A DNA stretch of 64,000 bases from Clostridium pasteurianum BC1 (GCF_000389635.1 NC_021182.1:3472001-3536000), one strand, 5' to 3'. Counted from the stretch's first letter, positions 8,080 to 17,669 are shown. Translations and numbers: made by a program. Notes: generated by a model not told the origin, from the sequence alone.

Positions 8080-8877
8080 TCAATTGTTTTTAAGTACTGA
8101 TTTCACTTCTTTTACAAAATCCATAACATTTTTGATTGTCTCATCTTTACCTTTTGCTTCAGCTACCTTTTTTACAATGGCACTTCCAATTATAATTCCA
8201 TCACAGTAAGCTTTTAATTCCTTTGCCATTTTTGCACTGGAAATACCAAAACCTAAAGCCTTAGGTATCTCTGCATATTGAGCCACAGTACTCATATATT
8301 CATTTAAATCAGTCTTTATTTCATTTCTAGCCCCTGTAACACCATTAGTTGATACGCAGTATATAAAGCCGCTGGCATTTTTAACTATATTTTTTATTCT
8401 CTCTTTAGATGTAGGTGCTATTAATGGTATAAGAGCAACATTGTATTTATCCCCTAAAGTTAGTATATCTTTTCTCTCCTCTATAGGAAGATCAGGTATT
8501 ATAACACCATCTATACCAACTTCATTACAATCCTTTATAAATCTCTCAATACCATAATTGAATACTGAATTATAATATACCAGATAAACTAGAGGCACTT
8601 CAGTACTTAAACGTATTTTTTTTACCGTATCCATTATTTTAGCTATAGTTGTTCCATTTTTAAGTGATCTTTGAGAAGAAGCCTGAATTGTAGGTCCATC
8701 TGCAAGAGGATCAGAATAGGGAACTCCAAGTTCAATAATATCTGCTCCTGCCTTTTCCATAGCATTTACTAGTTCAATAGTAGTTTCAAGATCAGGATCT
8801 CCCGCTGTTACAAAGGGAATCATTGCCTTTTCATTTTTATCTTTTAATTCATTGAATTTAGCTTCAATTCTATTCAT
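8080..8877 (-). CDS. trpA: Tryptophan synthase alpha chain
   Basis: A 265-residue TIM-barrel enzyme that cleaves indole-3-glycerol phosphate to indole and glyceraldehyde-3-phosphate and passes indole to TrpB. Visible signatures are PFVTAGDP near the N-terminus, ELGVPYSDPLADGP holding the catalytic Asp, VDGVIIPDLP, and the phosphate-binding GFGIS. Length is normal. Its ATG overlaps the trpB stop by one base, which couples the two subunits. It is the last gene of the operon and is followed by a strong terminator. Confidence 0.97.
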   Translation of the reverse strand: MNRIEAKFNELKDKNEKAMIPFVTAGDPDLETTIELVNAMEKAGADIIELGVPYSDPLADGPTIQASSQRSLKNGTTIAKIMDTVKKIRLSTEVPLVYLVYYNSVFNYGIERFIKDCNEVGIDGVIIPDLPIEERKDILTLGDKYNVALIPLIAPTSKERIKNIVKNASGFIYCVSTNGVTGARNEIKTDLNEYMSTVAQYAEIPKALGFGISSAKMAKELKAYCDGIIIGSAIVKKVAEAKGKDETIKNVMDFVKEVKSVLKNN

Positions 8878-10052
8878 TATAGTTCTACCCCCATTACCTT
8901 AGCTATAGTGTTTATATCCTTATCTCCTCTACCAGATACATTTACAATGATTATTTTATCTTTATCAAGTGTAGGTGCAAACTTCATAGCATAGGCCAAA
9001 GCATGAGAGCTTTCCAGTGCAGGAATTATACCTTCTACCCTTGATACTTCCACAAAGGCATCTACTGCTTCCTTGTCATTGGCAGATACATACTCTGCTC
9101 TTCCTATGTCATTGAAATATGCATGCTCTGGTCCTACACCAGGATAATCTAGCCCAGCTGATATGGAGTAAGCTGGAATTATTTGACCATCACCATCTTG
9201 AAGTACATAAGTCATCATTCCGTGAATAACCCCCACAGAGCCCTTAGTTATGCTGGCTGCATGCTCATCTGTGTCAATTCCCTTTCCAGCTGCTTCTACT
9301 CCTATAAGTTTAACTTCTTTGTCTTCTGCAAAAGGATAGAATATGCCCATAGCATTACTTCCGCCGCCTATACATGCAATAATATAGTCTGGTAATCTTC
9401 CTTCTTTCTCCAATATTTGTTCTTTAGCTTCATCCCCAATAACCCTTTGAAAATCTCTAACCATAGTTGGATAAGGATGAGGCCCCATAACTGTTCCTAC
9501 AACATAAAAGGTATCATCTACACTTGTAACCCAATTTCTCATAGTCTCATTTACAGCATCCTTAAGAGTTCCAGTGCCTGAAGTAACTGCAGTAACCTTT
9601 GCCCCTAGTATTTTCATCTTAAACACGTTAAGTGCTTGTCTTCTTATATCCTCCTCTCCCATAAATATTTCACACTCTAATCCAAACATAGCTGCTATAG
9701 TTGCTGTTGCGACACCATGCTGTCCTGCTCCTGTTTCTGCAATAACCCTCTTTTTACCCATTCTCTTTGCAAGTAGAACCTGACCTAAAGCATTATTAAT
9801 CTTATGTGCTCCTGTATGATTAAGATCTTCTCTTTTAAGATAAATTTTGGCTCCTCCAAATTTTTTAGTTAAATTTTCAGCATAGTAAAGAGGTGACTCT
9901 CTTCCCACATAGTCCTTTAAATAGTACCTAAATTCTTTTATAAAATTTTCATCCTTCTTTGCTTTATCATATTCCACTTCTAACTCTGCAACTGCATTCA
10001 TTATAGTTTCTGGCACATACTGCCCTCCAAATTTTCCAAATCTTCCAATCAT
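8877..10052 (-). CDS. trpB: Tryptophan synthase beta chain
   Basis: A 391-residue PLP enzyme that condenses indole with serine. [16 protein letters not shown] opens the protein; the PLP lysine is in HTGAHKINN, the phosphate cup is GGGSNAMG, and GPEHAYFND and the C-terminal SGRGDKD are typical. It overlaps trpF by 4 nt (ATGA) and trpA by 1 nt, so all three are translationally coupled. This is the standard TrpB1 type that works with TrpA. Confidence 0.97.
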   Translation of the reverse strand: MIGRFGKFGGQYVPETIMNAVAELEVEYDKAKKDENFIKEFRYYLKDYVGRESPLYYAENLTKKFGGAKIYLKREDLNHTGAHKINNALGQVLLAKRMGKKRVIAETGAGQHGVATATIAAMFGLECEIFMGEEDIRRQALNVFKMKILGAKVTAVTSGTGTLKDAVNETMRNWVTSVDDTFYVVGTVMGPHPYPTMVRDFQRVIGDEAKEQILEKEGRLPDYIIACIGGGSNAMGIFYPFAEDKEVKLIGVEAAGKGIDTDEHAASITKGSVGVIHGMMTYVLQDGDGQIIPAYSISAGLDYPGVGPEHAYFNDIGRAEYVSANDKEAVDAFVEVSRVEGIIPALESSHALAYAMKFAPTLDKDKIIIVNVSGRGDKDINTIAKVMGVEL

Positions 10053-10774
10053 TTAATATTCCTCACTTTCTCTATAAATGTTTTTATTTTATTAAAATCC
10101 TTTACCCCATCTGTTTCTACTCCACTGGATACATCAACAGCAAAGGGTTTAACTTTATTTATGGCTTCAATTACATTATCTGTATTTAATCCACCTGCTA
10201 ATATTAAGTTTTTCTCAATATTAAGTTTAGAAATAACATTCCAGTCAAAACTAATACCCGTTCCACCTTCTGTACCCTTAACGCTGCTATCCAGAACTAC
10301 AGCTTCAATATTATATTTGTTAATTCCATCCAAATTACTTTGATATTCATCTATTTTGTATTTATAAAAGGCACCTTTAGAATTACTATGATATTCACTA
10401 TTGTTTATTAGATCAACTTTTCCATAATTGCTAACTGCCTTATCTTTGCTTATCTCTGCTTCTATAGATACGGATTTCCACAAAGTAAATCTATCTAATT
10501 CTAAAAAGTATTCCTTATCCTCACAACCATGAAATTGCAGCACATCTAATTTTAAGTTTTCAGCTATTTCCTTTACCTTTTTTATATCTTCATTTACAAA
10601 GACTCCTACAGTTTTTATGCCAGTATTTAATTTAGATATAAGCTCTTCAGCCTTTTCCATATGAACCTGTCTTTTACTTTTAGCAAATACGAAACCTACA
10701 TAATCAGGCAGAAGTTCATTTACATATTCTATATCCTGTAATCTTTTCAATCCACATATTTTTATCTTAGTCAT
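10049..10774 (-). CDS. trpF: Phosphoribosylanthranilate isomerase
   Basis: A ~241-residue TIM-barrel isomerase acting on N-(5-phosphoribosyl)anthranilate. KICGLKR holds the catalytic Cys, VGVFVNE and LQFHG follow, and [10 protein letters not shown] plus VDVSSGVE near the end hold the catalytic Asp and phosphate site. I start it at MTKIKIC because GGGGGC precedes that ATG; a TTG 11 codons upstream has no good site. The protein is about 35-40 residues longer than usual because of a hydrophilic, Asn/Tyr-rich insertion around residues 120-155. It overlaps trpB by 4 nt. Confidence 0.95.
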   Translation of the reverse strand: MTKIKICGLKRLQDIEYVNELLPDYVGFVFAKSKRQVHMEKAEELISKLNTGIKTVGVFVNEDIKKVKEIAENLKLDVLQFHGCEDKEYFLELDRFTLWKSVSIEAEISKDKAVSNYGKVDLINNSEYHSNSKGAFYKYKIDEYQSNLDGINKYNIEAVVLDSSVKGTEGGTGISFDWNVISKLNIEKNLILAGGLNTDNVIEAINKVKPFAVDVSSGVETDGVKDFNKIKTFIEKVRNIK

Positions 10775-10836
10775 AAAAGCCCCCATTTCTATATCAGTGC
10801 TTCGCAATCTGGAAAAATTTACACCCCTGTGGTGAA

Positions 10837-11616
10837 TTATTTTCCCTTAGCTTTTAGTATAAAATCTTCAACAGCCTGAATATCCTCTATATTTCTCATG
10901 AAGGTTTCACCAATAAGTACTGCATTTACTCCAATGGACTTTAAATACAATATATCTTCTGGAGTTTTGATTCCACTCTCAGAAACAGTAATAGTTTCCT
11001 TAGGAATATATTTCATAAACTTTTCAGTAGTATTTAAATTTACTGTAAAATCCCTTAAATCTCTATTGTTAACTCCTATGATTTCTCCTTCTGCCTCTAA
11101 GGCTATCTCCAGTTCTTCTCTGCTGTGAACTTCTATAAGACAATTAAGTCCAAGCTCCTTAGCTAGTTTATAAAAGTTTTTTAATTTTTTTCCAAGCACT
11201 GCAACTATAAGAAGAATAGTATCTGCACCTATATTTTTCGCCTGAAATATCTGATATTCATCTACTATAAAATCCTTACGAAGTACTGGCTTTGAGGTAA
11301 CACCTTTAACCTGTCCTATATATTCATCGCTGCCCATGAAAAATTTCTTTTCTGTAAGTACTGATATGGCATCTATACTTATTTTTTCATAGACCTTTGC
11401 TATAGCTACAGGATCAAAATCTGGCTTTATTATTCCCTTAGAAGGAGATGCTTTCTTTATTTCTGATATTATATTAATTCCAGGTTTATTCAAAGCAGCT
11501 TTAAAATCTCTAGTAATTACGTTTTGAACTTTATTTTCAAATTCCTTAAGAGGCAATTCTCTTTTCTCTTCTTCTATTTGTTTTATTTTGTAGGCAACAA
11601 TATCATCTAAAATCAT
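10837..11616 (-). CDS. trpC: Indole-3-glycerol phosphate synthase
   Basis: A 259-residue TIM-barrel enzyme closing the indole ring. EIKKASPSKG near residue 50 is the family signature with the catalytic Lys; SVLTEKKFFMGS, VLRKDFIVDEYQI and GVNNRDLRDF are also typical, and VSESGIKTP and LIGETFM form the phosphate site. GAGGTG precedes the start. It follows trpD after 4 nt and is separated from trpF by about 60 nt. TrpC and TrpF are separate proteins here, unlike the enterobacterial fusion. Confidence 0.96.
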   Translation of the reverse strand: MILDDIVAYKIKQIEEEKRELPLKEFENKVQNVITRDFKAALNKPGINIISEIKKASPSKGIIKPDFDPVAIAKVYEKISIDAISVLTEKKFFMGSDEYIGQVKGVTSKPVLRKDFIVDEYQIFQAKNIGADTILLIVAVLGKKLKNFYKLAKELGLNCLIEVHSREELEIALEAEGEIIGVNNRDLRDFTVNLNTTEKFMKYIPKETITVSESGIKTPEDILYLKSIGVNAVLIGETFMRNIEDIQAVEDFILKAKGK

Positions 11617-11620
11617 ATTT

Positions 11621-12634
11621 TTACACCTCTTTACTGTATTCTACAAGTTCATTTAATTTTTTATATGCTTTACCTGAATCGATAATATCTTCAGTGAGTT
11701 TTATACCTTGTTCCAAGTTTTCTGCAACTTTTCCTACATACAGTGCTGCTGCGGTATTTAAAACTACTATATCTCTTTTAGCTCCACTTTTTCCTTTCAA
11801 TATATCTATTATTATACCAGCATTCTCTTTAGCTGAAGAGCCCTTAATATCTTCCACCTTTGCTAATGGTATACCAAGCTTTTCAGGTTCAATAATATAA
11901 TCAACAACCTTACCCTCTCTAATCTCGCTTACATAAGTAGTTGTAGTAGTTGTAATTTCATCTAATCCATCTTCACCATGAACTACCATAGCCTTTTCAC
12001 TACCTAATTTCAAAAGCACCTCTGCAAGAGTATGAGTTAATTCCTTGCTATAAACGCCCAGTACCTGACCCTTTACAAAGGCTGGATTTGTAAGTGGTCC
12101 CAGTATATTGAATACAGTTCTTATTCCAAGTTCTTTTCTTACAGGTCCCACATTTTTCATAGCTGAATGATATTTCTGAGCAAACAAAAATGCCATTCCC
12201 TTTTCATCAATTAATTTTTTTGCCTTTTCAGGTTCTACATCTATGTTAATGCCAAGTTCCTGAAGTACGTCAGCACTGCCGCTGCTGCTGGAAACCGCTC
12301 TATTGCCATGCTTAGCCACCTTAACTCCTGCTGCAGCTGCAATTATTGCCACTGCTGTAGAGATATTAAAGGTTTTGCTTCCATCTCCACCAGTTCCACA
12401 GGTATCTATAACATATTCAGACTCCAATTTAACAACAGAAGCATTATCTCTCATAGCTCTTGCAGCTCCAGTTATTTCTTCAACGGTTTCCCCTTTCATT
12501 CTAAGTCCTACTAAAAATGCTCCTATTTGTGATGGAAGCGCTTCCCCCTTCATGATTTCATTTACAGAAGAATAAGCTTCCTCCTCATTTAAGTTATCTT
12601 TATTACTTATTTTCTTTATTGCTTCCTTTAACAT
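11621..12634 (-). CDS. trpD: Anthranilate phosphoribosyltransferase
   Basis: A ~337-residue enzyme transferring phosphoribose from PRPP to anthranilate. [17 protein letters not shown] is the PRPP-binding signature, [19 protein letters not shown] follows, and VHGEDGLDE is the second metal-binding region. I choose the ATG of MLKEAIKK because GGAGGGG lies just upstream; a TTG six codons earlier would swallow that site. The start lies inside the last 32 nt of trpG, a typical coupled overlap. TrpD is not fused to TrpG. Confidence 0.95.
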   Translation of the reverse strand: MLKEAIKKISNKDNLNEEEAYSSVNEIMKGEALPSQIGAFLVGLRMKGETVEEITGAARAMRDNASVVKLESEYVIDTCGTGGDGSKTFNISTAVAIIAAAAGVKVAKHGNRAVSSSSGSADVLQELGINIDVEPEKAKKLIDEKGMAFLFAQKYHSAMKNVGPVRKELGIRTVFNILGPLTNPAFVKGQVLGVYSKELTHTLAEVLLKLGSEKAMVVHGEDGLDEITTTTTTYVSEIREGKVVDYIIEPEKLGIPLAKVEDIKGSSAKENAGIIIDILKGKSGAKRDIVVLNTAAALYVGKVAENLEQGIKLTEDIIDSGKAYKKLNELVEYSKEV

Positions 12635-13262
12635 TACATATCCCCTCCACAAAATTTTTAATCATAGTTTTTCCCTGTTCCGTAATTATTGATTCTGGAT
12701 GAAATTGCAATCCATAAATATCATATTTATTATGTTTAAGCGCCATAACAACTCCATCATCCATGCTTTCTGCCGTAATAGTAAGCTCTTTTGGAAAAGT
12801 GTCCTTATCCACCACCAAAGAATGATAACGCATAACCTTAAGAGGATTATTTATTCCCTTAAACATTCCTTCACCATTGTGTTTTATATCAGAAGTTTTA
12901 CCATGCTTTATGTTTTCTGCTCTCACTATATTTCCTCCATAGGCATATCCTATAGCTTGATGTCCGAGACAAATCCCTAAAATTGGTATTTTACCAGCAT
13001 ACTTTTTTATTACATCCACACAAATTCCAGCTTTTTCCGGAGTACCTGGTCCAGGCGAAAGTATTATTCCATCTAAATCCATATTCTCTATATCCTCAAC
13101 TTTAATTTTATCATTTCTTACAACCTTAACTTCACACCCCATGGGTGTAAATTTTTCCAAAGGTGCAATTTTTCCCATATTTTCCCGAGATGTAAGTATC
13201 TCTCCTACATATTGATATAAATTATAAGTAAAAGAATCATAATTATCTATTATAAGTATCAT
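12603..13262 (-). CDS. trpG: Anthranilate synthase component II (glutamine amidotransferase)
   Basis: A 219-residue class I glutaminase supplying ammonia to Trp[12 protein letters not shown] opens the protein; the catalytic triad is visible as Cys in [12 protein letters not shown] and His/Glu in [16 protein letters not shown] is the oxyanion-hole region. An internal stretch of about 15 residues ([13 protein letters not shown]) near residue 30 is unusual for the family. It starts one base after the trpE stop behind GAGGTG and overlaps trpD. In some Firmicutes TrpG also serves p-aminobenzoate synthase; the operon position makes the tryptophan role primary. Confidence 0.95.
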   Translation of the reverse strand: MILIIDNYDSFTYNLYQYVGEILTSRENMGKIAPLEKFTPMGCEVKVVRNDKIKVEDIENMDLDGIILSPGPGTPEKAGICVDVIKKYAGKIPILGICLGHQAIGYAYGGNIVRAENIKHGKTSDIKHNGEGMFKGINNPLKVMRYHSLVVDKDTFPKELTITAESMDDGVVMALKHNKYDIYGLQFHPESIITEQGKTMIKNFVEGICNVKGSNKENK

Positions 13263-13263
13263 C

Positions 13264-14694
13264 TTAAATCACCTCTTTCATAGCCATGGCTTTGTTAAGA
13301 GTTTCTCTATATTCTGTTTTAGGATCGGAATCATATACTATACCTGCACCAGATTGAACGTAGGCATAATCGTCTTTAAAAACTATAGTCCTTATAGCTA
13401 TACAGGTATCCATATTCCCATTATGAGAAAAATATCCTACAGCCCCTGCGTAGATTCCCCTTCTCACATTTTCAAGTTCATCTATTATTTCCATGGCTCT
13501 TACCTTTGGAGCCCCTGATACTGTTCCCACAGGCAGGCAGGAACTTAAAGCATCAAAACAGTTCAATTCTCTTTTCAATTCACCAGATACCATGGAAACT
13601 ATGTGCATAACATGGGAGTAAAAATCTATTTCCATAAATCTATCCACATTTACTGTACCAAATTCACTTATCCTTCCAATATCATTTCTACCGAGATCCA
13701 CAAGCATTAAATGTTCTGCTTTTTCCTTCTCATCTTCTAAAAGTTCCTTTCTAAGTCTCTCATCTTCTTCTGCTGACTTACCTCTTGGTCTTGTTCCTGC
13801 TATAGGATTTGTTATAACTCTATTATCTTTTACAGAAACAAGACTTTCTGGGGAAGATCCTGCTATCTGAAAATCTTCAAAATCTATATAAAAAAGATAC
13901 GGCGATGGATTTTTAGACCTCAATCTTCTATATACATCAAATGGTTCAGATGAATTTTTAAATTTTAGTCTTTGTGATGGAACAACTTGAAATATGTCCC
14001 CTGCTCTTATATATCCCTTTGCCTTTTCTACAATTTCGCAATATTCTTCCTCTGTAACATTGGATTCAAATTCTTTATTTAAGTTCACTTCTTGAAGAGG
14101 ATGTAATACATTACCACTGATTATGCTTTGCTTTACATTATCAAGAGTTTCTGCTATTTTATTGTAGTCAGAATTGTCCTCTGGAAATACATTGTAAACA
14201 ACACTTATATCATGTTTAAAATGATCGTAACATATAAAGATTTTATAGAACATGAGGTTTGCTTCAGGAACTTTTAATTCATCTATATTATTATCTGGAA
14301 GTTTTTCATATTGTCTTACAACATCATAACCCACGTACCCTATGGCCCCTCCTGTAAAGGGAATATTGAAAACTTCGGAATTATAATCTATATTTACATA
14401 CTGTTTTACATAATCCAACACTTTCCCGTGAACAACTTCAATACTACCAGCTTTAGATATTGTAATTTCATCTTTATAACTTTTAATTGTCATGTAAGGG
14501 TCAACACCCATAAAAGAGTATCTCCCTATTTCTTTCTCAGAATAAACACTTTCAAGAAGGAATTTTTTTCTTCCCTTTAGATTATAATATAAGGCTATTG
14601 GAGTTAACTCATCGCCATTAAATTTAAGAGTAATAGGAAAGGTTTTATCTAGTTTTCTCTGTTCATAAAATTCCTTTTCATTTAAATTGAACAT
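13264..14694 (-). CDS. trpE: Anthranilate synthase component I
   Basis: A ~476-residue chorismate-using enzyme, first committed step of tryptophan synthesis. The C-terminal chorismate-binding domain shows IFQVVPSQR, SPSPYLFY-like NPSPYLFYIDF, GSSPESLV, PIAGTRPRG, LPVGTVSGAPKVRAMEII and the final IQSGAGIV-like VQSGAGIVYDSDP. The N-terminal domain carries a feedback-site-like LLES. I favour the ATG of MFNLNEKEF because GGAG lies 11 nt upstream; a GTG three codons earlier is only 2 nt from that site. It is the first gene of the operon and lies behind the tandem T-box leader. Confidence 0.96.
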   Translation of the reverse strand: MFNLNEKEFYEQRKLDKTFPITLKFNGDELTPIALYYNLKGRKKFLLESVYSEKEIGRYSFMGVDPYMTIKSYKDEITISKAGSIEVVHGKVLDYVKQYVNIDYNSEVFNIPFTGGAIGYVGYDVVRQYEKLPDNNIDELKVPEANLMFYKIFICYDHFKHDISVVYNVFPEDNSDYNKIAETLDNVKQSIISGNVLHPLQEVNLNKEFESNVTEEEYCEIVEKAKGYIRAGDIFQVVPSQRLKFKNSSEPFDVYRRLRSKNPSPYLFYIDFEDFQIAGSSPESLVSVKDNRVITNPIAGTRPRGKSAEEDERLRKELLEDEKEKAEHLMLVDLGRNDIGRISEFGTVNVDRFMEIDFYSHVMHIVSMVSGELKRELNCFDALSSCLPVGTVSGAPKVRAMEIIDELENVRRGIYAGAVGYFSHNGNMDTCIAIRTIVFKDDYAYVQSGAGIVYDSDPKTEYRETLNKAMAMKEVI

Positions 14695-14729
14695 AACTTT
14701 CACTTCTCCTTTAATAAATAATTAAACAA

Positions 14730-14790
14730 TAAAAAAGGTCACTTCATCTCTAATATGGGACGAAGTGACCGTGGTGCCACCCATTTTAAT
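14730..14790 (-). promoter_or_regulatory. Second trp T-box: antiterminator and terminator module
   Basis: On the minus strand TGGGTGGCACCACGG (14769-14783) is a near-perfect T-box sequence; UGGC would pair with the GCCA end of tRNA-Trp, whose discriminator base is G. It is followed by a 12-bp stem GGTCACTTCATC/GACGAAGTGACC and a T-run, ending 36 nt before trpE. The region 5' of it lacks the canonical Stem I landmarks (AG bulge, GAA-specifier), so this looks like a T-box expression platform without its own codon-reading arm. Confidence 0.85.
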
Positions 14791-14822
14791 TTTATATTAT
14801 AAGTGTAAGCATTTGAGTTATA

Positions 14823-14909
14823 CATTACTAATTACCCATGACATGCTGTTGTTACATCCCACTTATGAATATGGGGCTGCAGCAGCCATTAGTCATCCGA
14901 TAGATACAA
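14823..14909 (+). repeat. Copy of the dispersed structured repeat inside the trp leader
   Basis: Read on the plus strand this segment aligns with the repeat family seen at 19.8, 20.0, 40.0, 47.9, 50.6 and 50.8 kb: GTTACATCCCACTT corresponds to GTTATCTCCCACTT and TTAGTCATCCGATA to GTAGTCATCGGATA. The P2-like stem is GCTGTTG/CAGCAGC and the outer stems are CATTA/TAATG and ATGAC/GTCAT. It lies exactly between the first T-box terminator and the second T-box, opposite in orientation to trp transcription. Similarity is partial, so homology is likely but not proven. Confidence 0.55.
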
Positions 14910-14921
14910 TAATGTAAAATA

Positions 14922-15165
14922 AAAAACACTTCATCCTTTTAAGGACGAAGTGTTAACCTTCGCTATGCCACCTAATTACAAAACTTTTCTTTAACAGATA
15001 CAGAAATAAAATTTCGATACCCTGTCTCTTTAACGGTAGACCACCGGCTATTGCTACTAAAATTTCACATTGCATCTCACAGACCCATTCAATATAAGCT
15101 ACAATATTTGGCTTTCACCTTTCCAAACTCGCTTTAATTAAACTCTCATATTTACTACTTCTGAT
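14922..15165 (-). promoter_or_regulatory. First trp T-box riboswitch (tRNA-Trp leader)
   Basis: A complete T-box leader on the minus strand. Stem I shows AGTAGTAAATATGAGAG, GGTGAAAGCC at the apical part and the specifier context TTGAA-TGG-GTCTGTGAG, giving the Trp codon UGG at 15085-15087. The T-box core is GGTGGCATAGCG (a little degenerate, but with UGGC matching tRNA-Trp), followed by a terminator stem AACACTTCATCC/GGACGAAGTGTT and a T-run around 14921-14926. Uncharged tRNA-Trp would favour antitermination and trp expression. Its terminator closely resembles that of the second module, which suggests duplication. Confidence 0.92.
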
Positions 15166-15196
15166 CATAGATTTATTAAAAGTAACTTTTACTGTA

Positions 15197-15224
15197 ATTA
15201 TACAGGATTTTTTAGAGTTGTCAA
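15197..15224 (-). promoter_or_regulatory. Sigma-A-type promoter of the trp operon
   Basis: On the minus strand TTGACA (15219-15224) and TATAAT (15197-15202) are separated by 16 bp, a consensus housekeeping promoter. It fires just upstream of the first T-box Stem I. It also touches the 3' end of the neighbouring unknown gene. Confidence 0.85.
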
Positions 15225-15232
15225 TATATTTT

Positions 15233-15811
15233 TTAATTACCTAGCATTTTCAGCAACAAACCAGCATTTTCTTTAGCTTTATCCAAATGCTGTTCTGATA
15301 ATTGCTTTTTAGTTGTAATAGTATCGTCAATACTCTTGTCTAAATCCTTTAATGTCAATTTTAATCTTTCACGTAATCTAGGTATATTTTGAATTATTCT
15401 TTTCACTATATATACATACTCGTCATCATAGAGTCTATAACACTTAAACTCTCCTGAAGTTAATCTTCCATCTGAAAGAATATATATGAATCTATCATCC
15501 ATCTCTCCAGATAACGCTATCTCTATCTTGTGTTTATACAATCTAAATCTTGATCCATTATCATCTATAAGTACAGGAAATATAGTTGAAAACAAAAAAG
15601 CTAACTCTTCTGTAGAATTATCTAAAAGTCCTATACTTGAAAAATCCCTTGCATTTAAACGTATCTCTATATCTTTTGAAAAAATTTCTTCTTTTATAGC
15701 ATTAGATACCTTCTCACGTAATTCCTCTTCTTTTCCCTTAGAAATATATTTTGTTATTGAATTCACTAAATTGCCAATATGGCTTTTAGTCTCTTTTTTA
15801 CTACCAACCAC
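15233..15811 (-). CDS. Protein of unknown function
   Basis: A ~192-residue soluble protein. I favour the GTG start at VVGSKKETK because GAGGCG lies 6 nt upstream; another in-frame GTG 18 codons earlier has no clear site. The protein is rich in charged residues. Middle part: DIEIRLNARDFSSIG and FLFSTIFPVLIDD; the C-terminal 50 residues (from about LRERLKLTLKDL) look alpha-helical and coiled-coil-prone. No signal peptide or membrane segment is visible. I do not recognise the family. It lies directly upstream of the trp promoter and reads in the same direction, apparently as a single gene. Confidence 0.6.
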   Translation of the reverse strand: MVGSKKETKSHIGNLVNSITKYISKGKEEELREKVSNAIKEEIFSKDIEIRLNARDFSSIGLLDNSTEELAFLFSTIFPVLIDDNGSRFRLYKHKIEIALSGEMDDRFIYILSDGRLTSGEFKCYRLYDDEYVYIVKRIIQNIPRLRERLKLTLKDLDKSIDDTITTKKQLSEQHLDKAKENAGLLLKMLGN

Positions 15812-15865
15812 AATAATCGCCTCTTTTATTAATCCTATAATAAAAGTATATCTAATATTTCCCAC

Positions 15866-16214
15866 AATTGCAAATATAGTTTAGTTGCAATTGTCTCTAC
15901 AAAGTCCTTAATTTTTAAATAATAAAAAATTATAGTATAATTTCACTATTTCATATGTATTATGTGATAATATTTCTAATATTGTAATATTATATTTTAT
16001 TTATTATAATACTTGTCAATAACACATAAACTAAATTTTAATTCATCACTTGCAAAAAATAGTTTTATTTATTATGATTATTATATAATAATAAATATTT
16101 ATATTATAAATTATATTAAATTTTATAATTTATATAATAATAAATACCTTAAAATAATAAAATAAAATTAAAGCTGTAAGATCAACATTTACAATTATGA
16201 GAGGTGGTATGTTT
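15866..16214. other. AT-rich intergenic region before gapN
   Basis: About 350 bp, nearly all A/T between 15900 and 16160, with several short AT palindromes (for example around 16090-16150). No gene, riboswitch or clear consensus promoter stands out. It must hold the promoters of gapN (rightward) and of the unknown gene to its left. The gapN ribosome site AGAGGTGG is at 16199-16207. Confidence 0.5.
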
Positions 16215-17669
16215 ATGTTTGAAAATATATCGGAAGGTAAAAATTACAAAAGCCTATTTAATGGTGAATGGGTTAAAAGTAAAAGTGGAAAAACCATACA
16301 ATTAAAATCGCCTGTAGATGAAACTGTAATTGGTGAAATTCAATCTCTTTCCCAAGAAGAAGTAAATGACATCCTTGAAAATTCAAAAGCCGCTCAAATT
16401 AAATGGGGAGAAACTCCGATAAATGAACGTGCAGAAGTACTTTTTAAAGCTGCAGAACTTTTAGAAGAAAATGTAGAAGAGATTGCTAAAATAATGCAAG
16501 CTGAAATTGCCAAAGACTCTAAATCAGCTGTATCAGAAGTTAAGAGAACTGTTGATTTTATAAAATTTACTGCCAGTGAAGGAAAACATATTGAAGGAGA
16601 AACCATAGGAGGAGATAATTTTCCTGGTTTTAATAAAAGCAAATTATCCTTTGTTACAAGAGTTCCCTTAGGTGTTGTTTTATCAATTTCTCCTTTTAAT
16701 TACCCTGTTAATCTTTCTGCTTCAAAAATTGCCCCTGCCCTTATAGCTGGCAACAGTGTGGTATTAAAACCACCTACACAAGGTGCTATCAGTGCATTAT
16801 ATTTAGCAGAAGTATTTAATAAGGCAGGTCTTCCTAAAGGCGTTCTCAATACAGTTACTGGTAGAGGCTCTGAAATTGGCGACTATTTAGTTACACACAA
16901 GAATGTAAATTTTATTAATTTTACAGGTAGCACGGAGGTAGGCAAACATATTGCAAAAGAAGCTAACATGATACCTATGTTGATGGAACTTGGCGGAAAA
17001 GATGCTGCTATAGTTCTTGAGGATGCAGACTTAGAATTAGCTGCTAAAAACATTGTTTCAGGAGCTTACAGTTATTCTGGTCAAAGATGTACAGCTGTTA
17101 AAAGAGTTTTAGTAATAGATAAAGTTGCTGATAAATTAATAAAATTAATAGAAGAACGAGTTAATCAGCTAAAGGTTGGAAATCCTGAAGATGGAGTTGA
17201 TATAACACCTTTAATTGATTCTAAAGCAGCAGATTTTGTGCAGAGTTTAATTGATGATGCCCTTGCTAAAGGTGCTAAACTTATCTTGGGAAATAAAAGA
17301 GAGGGAAATTTAATTTACCCTACCCTCTTTGACAATGTAACCACAGACATGAGACTTGCTTGGGAAGAACCCTTTGGACCAGTGTTACCTATAATACGCA
17401 TTAAGGATATAGAAGAAGCCATTTCTATTGCAAATAGGTCTGAATATGGCCTTCAGTCTTCTGTATTTACAAGAAATATTGATGATGCCTTTTATATAGC
17501 TAAAAAGCTTGAAGTAGGTACTGTACAGATTAACAACAAAACTGAGAGAGGTCCTGATCACTTTCCTTTCTTAGGTGTTAAATCTTCTGGTATGGGTACT
17601 CAAGGTATACGTTATAGCATTGAAGCAATGAGTAGACCTAAAGCTATAGTTTTAAATTTACCTAGATAA
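16215..17669 (+). CDS. gapN: NADP-dependent (non-phosphorylating) glyceraldehyde-3-phosphate dehydrogenase
   Basis: A ~484-residue aldehyde dehydrogenase superfamily enzyme oxidising glyceraldehyde-3-phosphate directly to 3-phosphoglycerate while making NADPH. The start MFENISEGK is chosen because AGAGGTGG lies 7 nt upstream; two earlier in-frame ATGs overlap that site. SPFNYPVNL holds the catalytic Asn, NFTGSTEVGK the cofactor loop, MELGGKDAAIVLEDAD the general base Glu, and SGQRCTAVKRV, with the nucleophilic Cys around residue 290, is typical of GapN. The C-terminal part INNKTERGPDHFPFLG also fits GapN. It stands alone and ends at a bidirectional terminator. In clostridia it supplies NADPH for biosynthesis. 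Confidence 0.93.
   Translation: MFENISEGKNYKSLFNGEWVKSKSGKTIQLKSPVDETVIGEIQSLSQEEVNDILENSKAAQIKWGETPINERAEVLFKAAELLEENVEEIAKIMQAEIAKDSKSAVSEVKRTVDFIKFTASEGKHIEGETIGGDNFPGFNKSKLSFVTRVPLGVVLSISPFNYPVNLSASKIAPALIAGNSVVLKPPTQGAISALYLAEVFNKAGLPKGVLNTVTGRGSEIGDYLVTHKNVNFINFTGSTEVGKHIAKEANMIPMLMELGGKDAAIVLEDADLELAAKNIVSGAYSYSGQRCTAVKRVLVIDKVADKLIKLIEERVNQLKVGNPEDGVDITPLIDSKAADFVQSLIDDALAKGAKLILGNKREGNLIYPTLFDNVTTDMRLAWEEPFGPVLPIIRIKDIEEAISIANRSEYGLQSSVFTRNIDDAFYIAKKLEVGTVQINNKTERGPDHFPFLGVKSSGMGTQGIRYSIEAMSRPKAIVLNLPR

Noticed and set aside
12303-12575. Long plus-strand open frames inside trpD (two frames)
   Set aside because: Antisense to a fully conserved trpD; low-complexity composition and no ribosome site.
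15486-15884. 132-codon plus-strand frame opposite the unknown gene at 15233-15811
   Set aside because: No ribosome site, mirrors the codon bias of the minus-strand gene, and the minus-strand frame has better start and composition. The minus-strand call itself is only moderately certain.
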